Positions 7,222-9,540 of a DNA stretch of 9,540 nt are shown here, piece after piece (position 1 is the first letter of the stretch; the number at the start of each line of letters is the position of its first letter). The translations under genes were made by a program, and so were the position numbers. The DNA is taken from positions 1-9,540 of the forward strand of contig JBJFCE010000065.1 of NCBI GenBank assembly GCA_051888775.1, in the 5' to 3' direction. This DNA is from JBJFCE01 sp051888775. GTDB taxonomy: Bacteria; Bacillota; Clostridia; Lachnospirales; Lachnospiraceae. Below the pieces are notes generated by a model, which saw nothing but the letters and a program-made list of their open reading frames with translations, was not told where the DNA came from and made no database searches.

Positions 7222-8289
7222 ATGTCTGTTAAGAGTTTAATCATTAATCCCGGGTCTACTTCCACCAAAATCGGTGTATTTGAAGACGAGACTTTATTAT
7301 TTGAAGAAACCCTCCGTCATTCTACGGAAGAAATTGCAAGCTATGCTTCCATTATCGATCAGAAGGATTTCAGAAAAAATATCATTGTAAACTTTCTTGC
7401 AGAAAAGAATTTTGACATCAAATCTCTGAACGTTGTTGTCGGCCGCGGCGGTCTGTTAAAGCCGATTCCCGGCGGCACCTACGCTGTTACGGATGAACTG
7501 CTCGAGGATCTGAAGATCGGAAAGCAGGGACAGCATGCAAGTAACCTTGGTGGTATCCTTGCAAGAGAAATTGCAGATTCCATCGGTGTTCCTTCTTATA
7601 TCGTCGATCCCGTTGTTGTTGATGAACTGATGCCGGAGGCAAGACTGTCCGGTGTTCCCGAGCTTCCGAGAATCAGTATTTTCCACGCGCTGAATCAGAA
7701 AGCCGTTGCAAAACGTTATGCAAAAGAGGCCGGCAAATCCTATGATTCCCTGAACCTGATCGTAGTTCATATGGGCGGCGGTGTTTCTGTCGGTGCTCAT
7801 AAAAACGGCAAGGTCATTGACGTATTCAATGCACTTGACGGTGACGGCGCATTCTCTCCGGAGCGTTCCGGCGCGGTTCCTGTAGGCGCACTTGTGAAAA
7901 TGTGCTTCAGCGGAAAGTATACCGAAAAAGAAGTCTATAAGAAATTGGTCGGAAACGGCGGATTTAATGCATATCTCGGAACCAACGATATGCGTGACGT
8001 AGAAAAGATGTGCGAAGGCGGAGATGAAAATGCAAAACTGATCCGTGATGCATTCTGCCTTCAGATGTCTAAGAACATCGGTTCCATGGCTGCCGTACTG
8101 AACGGTAAAGTAGATCAGATCGTTGTAACCGGAGGCATTGCATATGATAAATATGTCGTTGCCAAGTTGAAAGAGCGCACCGAATTCATCGCTCCTTTCA
8201 CCGTATATCCGGGTGAAGACGAATTGTTAGCTCTGGCACAGGGCGGTCTGCGTGTTATGAACGGAGAAGAAAAAGCTCTGGAGTACTAA
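7222..8289 (+). CDS. buk: Butyrate kinase
   Basis: It transfers phosphate from butyryl phosphate to ADP, giving butyrate and ATP, the energy-yielding end of the Ptb-Buk pathway. The 355-residue protein is an acetate/butyrate kinase (ASKHA fold). The N-terminal phosphate loop is INPGSTSTKIGVF (8-20). VVGRGGLLKPIPGGTYAV (72-89) is typical of Buk. IFHALNQKAVAKRYA (153-167), HMGGGVSVGAHKNGKVID (183-200) and FSPERSGAVPVGAL (211-224) form the active-site centre. VVTGGIAYD (301-309) is the adenosine-side loop. Length and motifs fit butyrate kinase rather than the roughly 400-residue acetate kinase. AAAGGAG lies about eight bases before the ATG. The gene is the second of the ptb-buk operon and ends 43 bases before a very long hairpin with a T run. 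Related branched-chain acid kinases remain possible. Confidence 0.96.
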   Translation: MSVKSLIINPGSTSTKIGVFEDETLLFEETLRHSTEEIASYASIIDQKDFRKNIIVNFLAEKNFDIKSLNVVVGRGGLLKPIPGGTYAVTDELLEDLKIGKQGQHASNLGGILAREIADSIGVPSYIVDPVVVDELMPEARLSGVPELPRISIFHALNQKAVAKRYAKEAGKSYDSLNLIVVHMGGGVSVGAHKNGKVIDVFNALDGDGAFSPERSGAVPVGALVKMCFSGKYTEKEVYKKLVGNGGFNAYLGTNDMRDVEKMCEGGDENAKLIRDAFCLQMSKNIGSMAAVLNGKVDQIVVTGGIAYDKYVVAKLKERTEFIAPFTVYPGEDELLALAQGGLRVMNGEEKALEY

Positions 8290-8332
8290 GCTTATACACA
8301 TCAGCTTAATGCCTCTCAGATGTTACAAATCC

Positions 8333-8474
8333 GGGCTGTCGCATAAAATAAGTATGCAGTCAGTGTCGGAACAATATATAAATTTGCTCGGCTCACGTTC
8401 CTAAGGCTGTCGCAAATTTATATATTGTTCCGACACTGGGCGGCATACTTGTTTTATGTGACAGTCCTTTTTTT
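8333..8474 (+). terminator. Long-stem (about 55 bp) hairpin with T run after buk
   Basis: Left arm 8333-8387 pairs with right arm 8412-8467, followed by seven T (8468-8474). The inner 27 bp (8361-8387 with 8412-8438) are perfect. The outer part has one small 3/4-nt internal loop, and each of its remaining three differences is a G-U pair. The stem is far longer than a normal intrinsic terminator, so it may be a palindromic repeat that also works as the ptb-buk terminator. The decamer GGCTGTCGCA occurs at the left end (8334-8343) and again across the loop (8405-8414). Confidence 0.85.
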
Positions 8475-8850
8475 ATCCGATATGTTTCAGAACTTCAGAC
8501 AGATCAGGAAATAGCATGAATGCAGGACACTGCTCTCTATCGCTTTCAGACTGTCAGGACATGCATAATCCTTTTTGATCACATTCAATAATATTTCCTG
8601 ACCTTTATCAGACATGATTCCAGAAGAAACAGACTTGAGCATGGATTTGATTCGTAATGAAATTCATAATGAAATCCTTAGCGAAATGCCCGAACAAAGA
8701 TAAAATAAGATTCACTTAAAACATTAGTATGTTTTAGCAATCCAATAATATCACATCTATAGTTCTATTGCAAGTACTTTTTTATGTTTGTAATTTTCAT
8801 AGTAATTCTTGTACAATTCCGATTCGTACAAAATCACTTTTATATCTCAC
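8475..8850. other. Non-coding stretch after the ptb-buk terminator
   Basis: No convincing gene is present. The most protein-like frame is a 51-codon minus-strand one (8642-8487, containing MSDKGQEILLNVIKKDY). It lacks a ribosome site and has a stop just upstream, so it may be a decayed fragment. A 29-codon plus-strand frame (8614-8703) also lacks a ribosome site. TAAAACAT-TAGT-ATGTTTTA (8717-8736) is a perfect AT-rich dyad. TTGTAC (8809-8814) and GTACAA (8826-8831) form a second dyad. TTGCAA (8768-8773) and TAATTT (8791-8796), 17 bases apart, could be a weak plus-strand promoter. Confidence 0.5.
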
Positions 8851-8879
8851 TATTCAAATCAAATTTTTCCTGTTATAAT
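8851..8879 (+). promoter_or_regulatory. Extended -10 promoter for the C_GCAxxG_C_C gene
   Basis: A perfect TATAAT (8874-8879) is preceded by TGT, which gives an extended -10. A poor -35 match, TATTCA (8851-8856), lies 17 bases upstream. Initiation near 8886 would place the whole 8912-9106 hairpin in a leader of about 255 nt. Confidence 0.65.
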
Positions 8880-8911
8880 GGCATAGAAGCAATTTACCTT
8901 CTACAACAGAC

Positions 8912-9110
8912 GATTGCGAAACTCTGCCCACGGAACGGAAGCGGTGCTTACAGACCTGCCGGTGGCGGGCACTGTGAGTCCGTCGGTACTTAGGCGTCGT
9001 ATTTTGACGCCTTATGTCCCGTTATGGACGAGGTGTAGCGAAAGCGTGCCCGCCACCGGCAGGTCTGTAAGCGCCGCTTCCGTTCCGTGGGCAGAATCTC
9101 ACAATCCCCT
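8912..9110 (+). repeat. Complete long-hairpin structured repeat (copy 2)
   Basis: Left arm 8912-8972 pairs with right arm 9046-9106 over 61 positions: 57 Watson-Crick, one G-U and three mismatches, all near the outer end. Inside is a 73-nt core with its own helices. GTCCGT (8978-8983) pairs with ATGGAC (9024-9029), GGTAC (8985-8989) with GTCCC (9016-9020) with one mismatch, and AGGCGTC (8992-8998) with GACGCCT (9006-9012) around a 7-nt loop. An unpaired 16-nt segment follows (9030-9045, GAGGTGTAGCGAAAGC). Bases 9026-9050 are identical to window positions 1-25. No protein is encoded; open frames crossing it are by-products. I do not recognise a named RNA or transposon family. Confidence 0.85.
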
Positions 9111-9140
9111 AATTTTCACAATCAGCAAAGGAGTAAACAG

Positions 9141-9540
9141 ATGAGTAAGCGACAGGATTTGGCGATTGAATTACATGACAGAAAATTTAACTGCGCACAG
9201 GCAGTTGCATGCAGCTTCTGCAAGGAACTGGGCGTAGATGAGACAACTTTATTCAAAGCCGGCGAGGGCTTTGGACTCGGTATGGGCGGCATGCAGTGTA
9301 CCTGCGGTGCTGTTTCCGGTGCAGTGATGGCTGCAGGCTTTAAGAACAGTGACGGAAATACCCAGTCTCCTTCCACAAAGGCAAATACGTATCAGCTTTC
9401 CAAAGAAATTGCAAAGCGTTTTGAGGATCAGAACGGTTCGCTGATCTGCGGTGAATTAAAAGGCGTTACAACAGGAACCGTACTTCGTTCCTGTCCTGAC
9501 TGTATCCGTGATGCGGTTGCAATCGCTCAGGATGTTCTGG
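9141..9540 (+). CDS. C_GCAxxG_C_C family protein, probable redox or metal-binding protein (3' end outside the window)
   Basis: The first 133 residues are visible and the frame is open at the window end. The pattern is that of the cysteine-rich C_GCAxxG_C_C family: FNCAQAV (C18), a glycine-rich GEGFGLGMGGMQCTCGAVSGAVMAAG segment (41-66, with C53 and C55), then LICGEL (C103) and SCPDCIRDAV (C118, C121). Extra cysteines are C24 and C27. No signal peptide or membrane segment is seen, so it is probably cytoplasmic. The function of this family is not well established. The conserved cysteines suggest metal or Fe-S binding or redox chemistry. Family members are around 140-150 residues, so only a short tail is missing. 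AAAGGAG (9127-9133) lies seven bases before the ATG. The predicted promoter is at 8851-8879, so the message would carry the hairpin at 8912-9106 in its leader. Confidence 0.85.
   Translation, partial: MSKRQDLAIELHDRKFNCAQAVACSFCKELGVDETTLFKAGEGFGLGMGGMQCTCGAVSGAVMAAGFKNSDGNTQSPSTKANTYQLSKEIAKRFEDQNGSLICGELKGVTTGTVLRSCPDCIRDAVAIAQDVL

Noticed and set aside
8614..8703. A 29-codon plus-strand frame starting MIPEETDL
   Set aside because: Composition is protein-like, but there is no ribosome site or promoter close by, and it is too short to judge without comparison.
8973..9050. A known self-cleaving ribozyme or riboswitch in the hairpin core
   Set aside because: I looked for hammerhead-like CUGANGA...GAAA and other familiar cores. 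The GAAA in AGCGAAAGC is present, but the rest of the hammerhead core is not.
8912..9106. Interpretation of the long hairpin as a plain intrinsic terminator or a CRISPR repeat pair
   Set aside because: No T run follows the stem on either strand, and the two arms are an inverted pair around a structured core, not a series of direct repeats with spacers.
8784..9144. Overlapping plus-strand open frames of 69 and 76 codons
   Set aside because: Both are read through the arms and core of the structured repeat. Their peptides reflect palindromic DNA rather than a gene.

Overview
The window reads as chromosomal DNA of a low-to-moderate GC Gram-positive anaerobe. A butyrate-producing clostridium of the Lachnospiraceae type (Coprococcus- or Butyrivibrio-like) fits best. 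This rests on a ptb-buk butyrate kinase operon, a secA-prfB pair, a clostridial-type membrane cardiolipin synthase, strong Shine-Dalgarno sites, and a C_GCAxxG_C_C family protein. The species call is an inference from gene content, not from a database match.

Layout. Positions 1-85 hold the 3' half of a structured repeat. A minus-strand cardiolipin synthase follows (187-1752), flanked by a diverged 46-bp direct repeat (125-170 and 1860-1905). Positions 1753-2137 are intergenic and carry two minus-strand terminators. Next is a minus-strand operon, secA (5878-3311) then prfB (3275-2138). prfB starts at TTG and needs a programmed +1 frameshift at a CTTTGAC site. A divergent intergenic region (5879-6233) holds a well-formed promoter for each direction, a nested palindrome of about 100 bp between them, and two short perfect hairpins in the ptb leader. 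The plus-strand operon ptb (6234-7154) and buk (7222-8289) makes butyrate from butyryl-CoA with ATP gain. It ends at a very long hairpin with a T run (8333-8474). An 850-bp region with no convincing gene follows, containing an extended -10 promoter and a roughly 200-nt long-armed hairpin (8912-9106). The window ends in a gene for a C_GCAxxG_C_C family protein (9141 to beyond 9540).

How the genes relate. The coding genes are housekeeping (protein export, translation termination, phospholipid synthesis) plus a fermentation module. The less ordinary content is in the non-coding DNA. The hairpin at 8912-9106 and the partial element at position 1 share an identical 25-nt core stretch but have clearly diverged arms. 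They therefore look like two members of one dispersed structured repeat family, and the downstream copy lies in the predicted 5' leader of the C_GCAxxG_C_C gene. No CRISPR array, tRNA, rRNA, transposase gene or recognisable defence system was seen.
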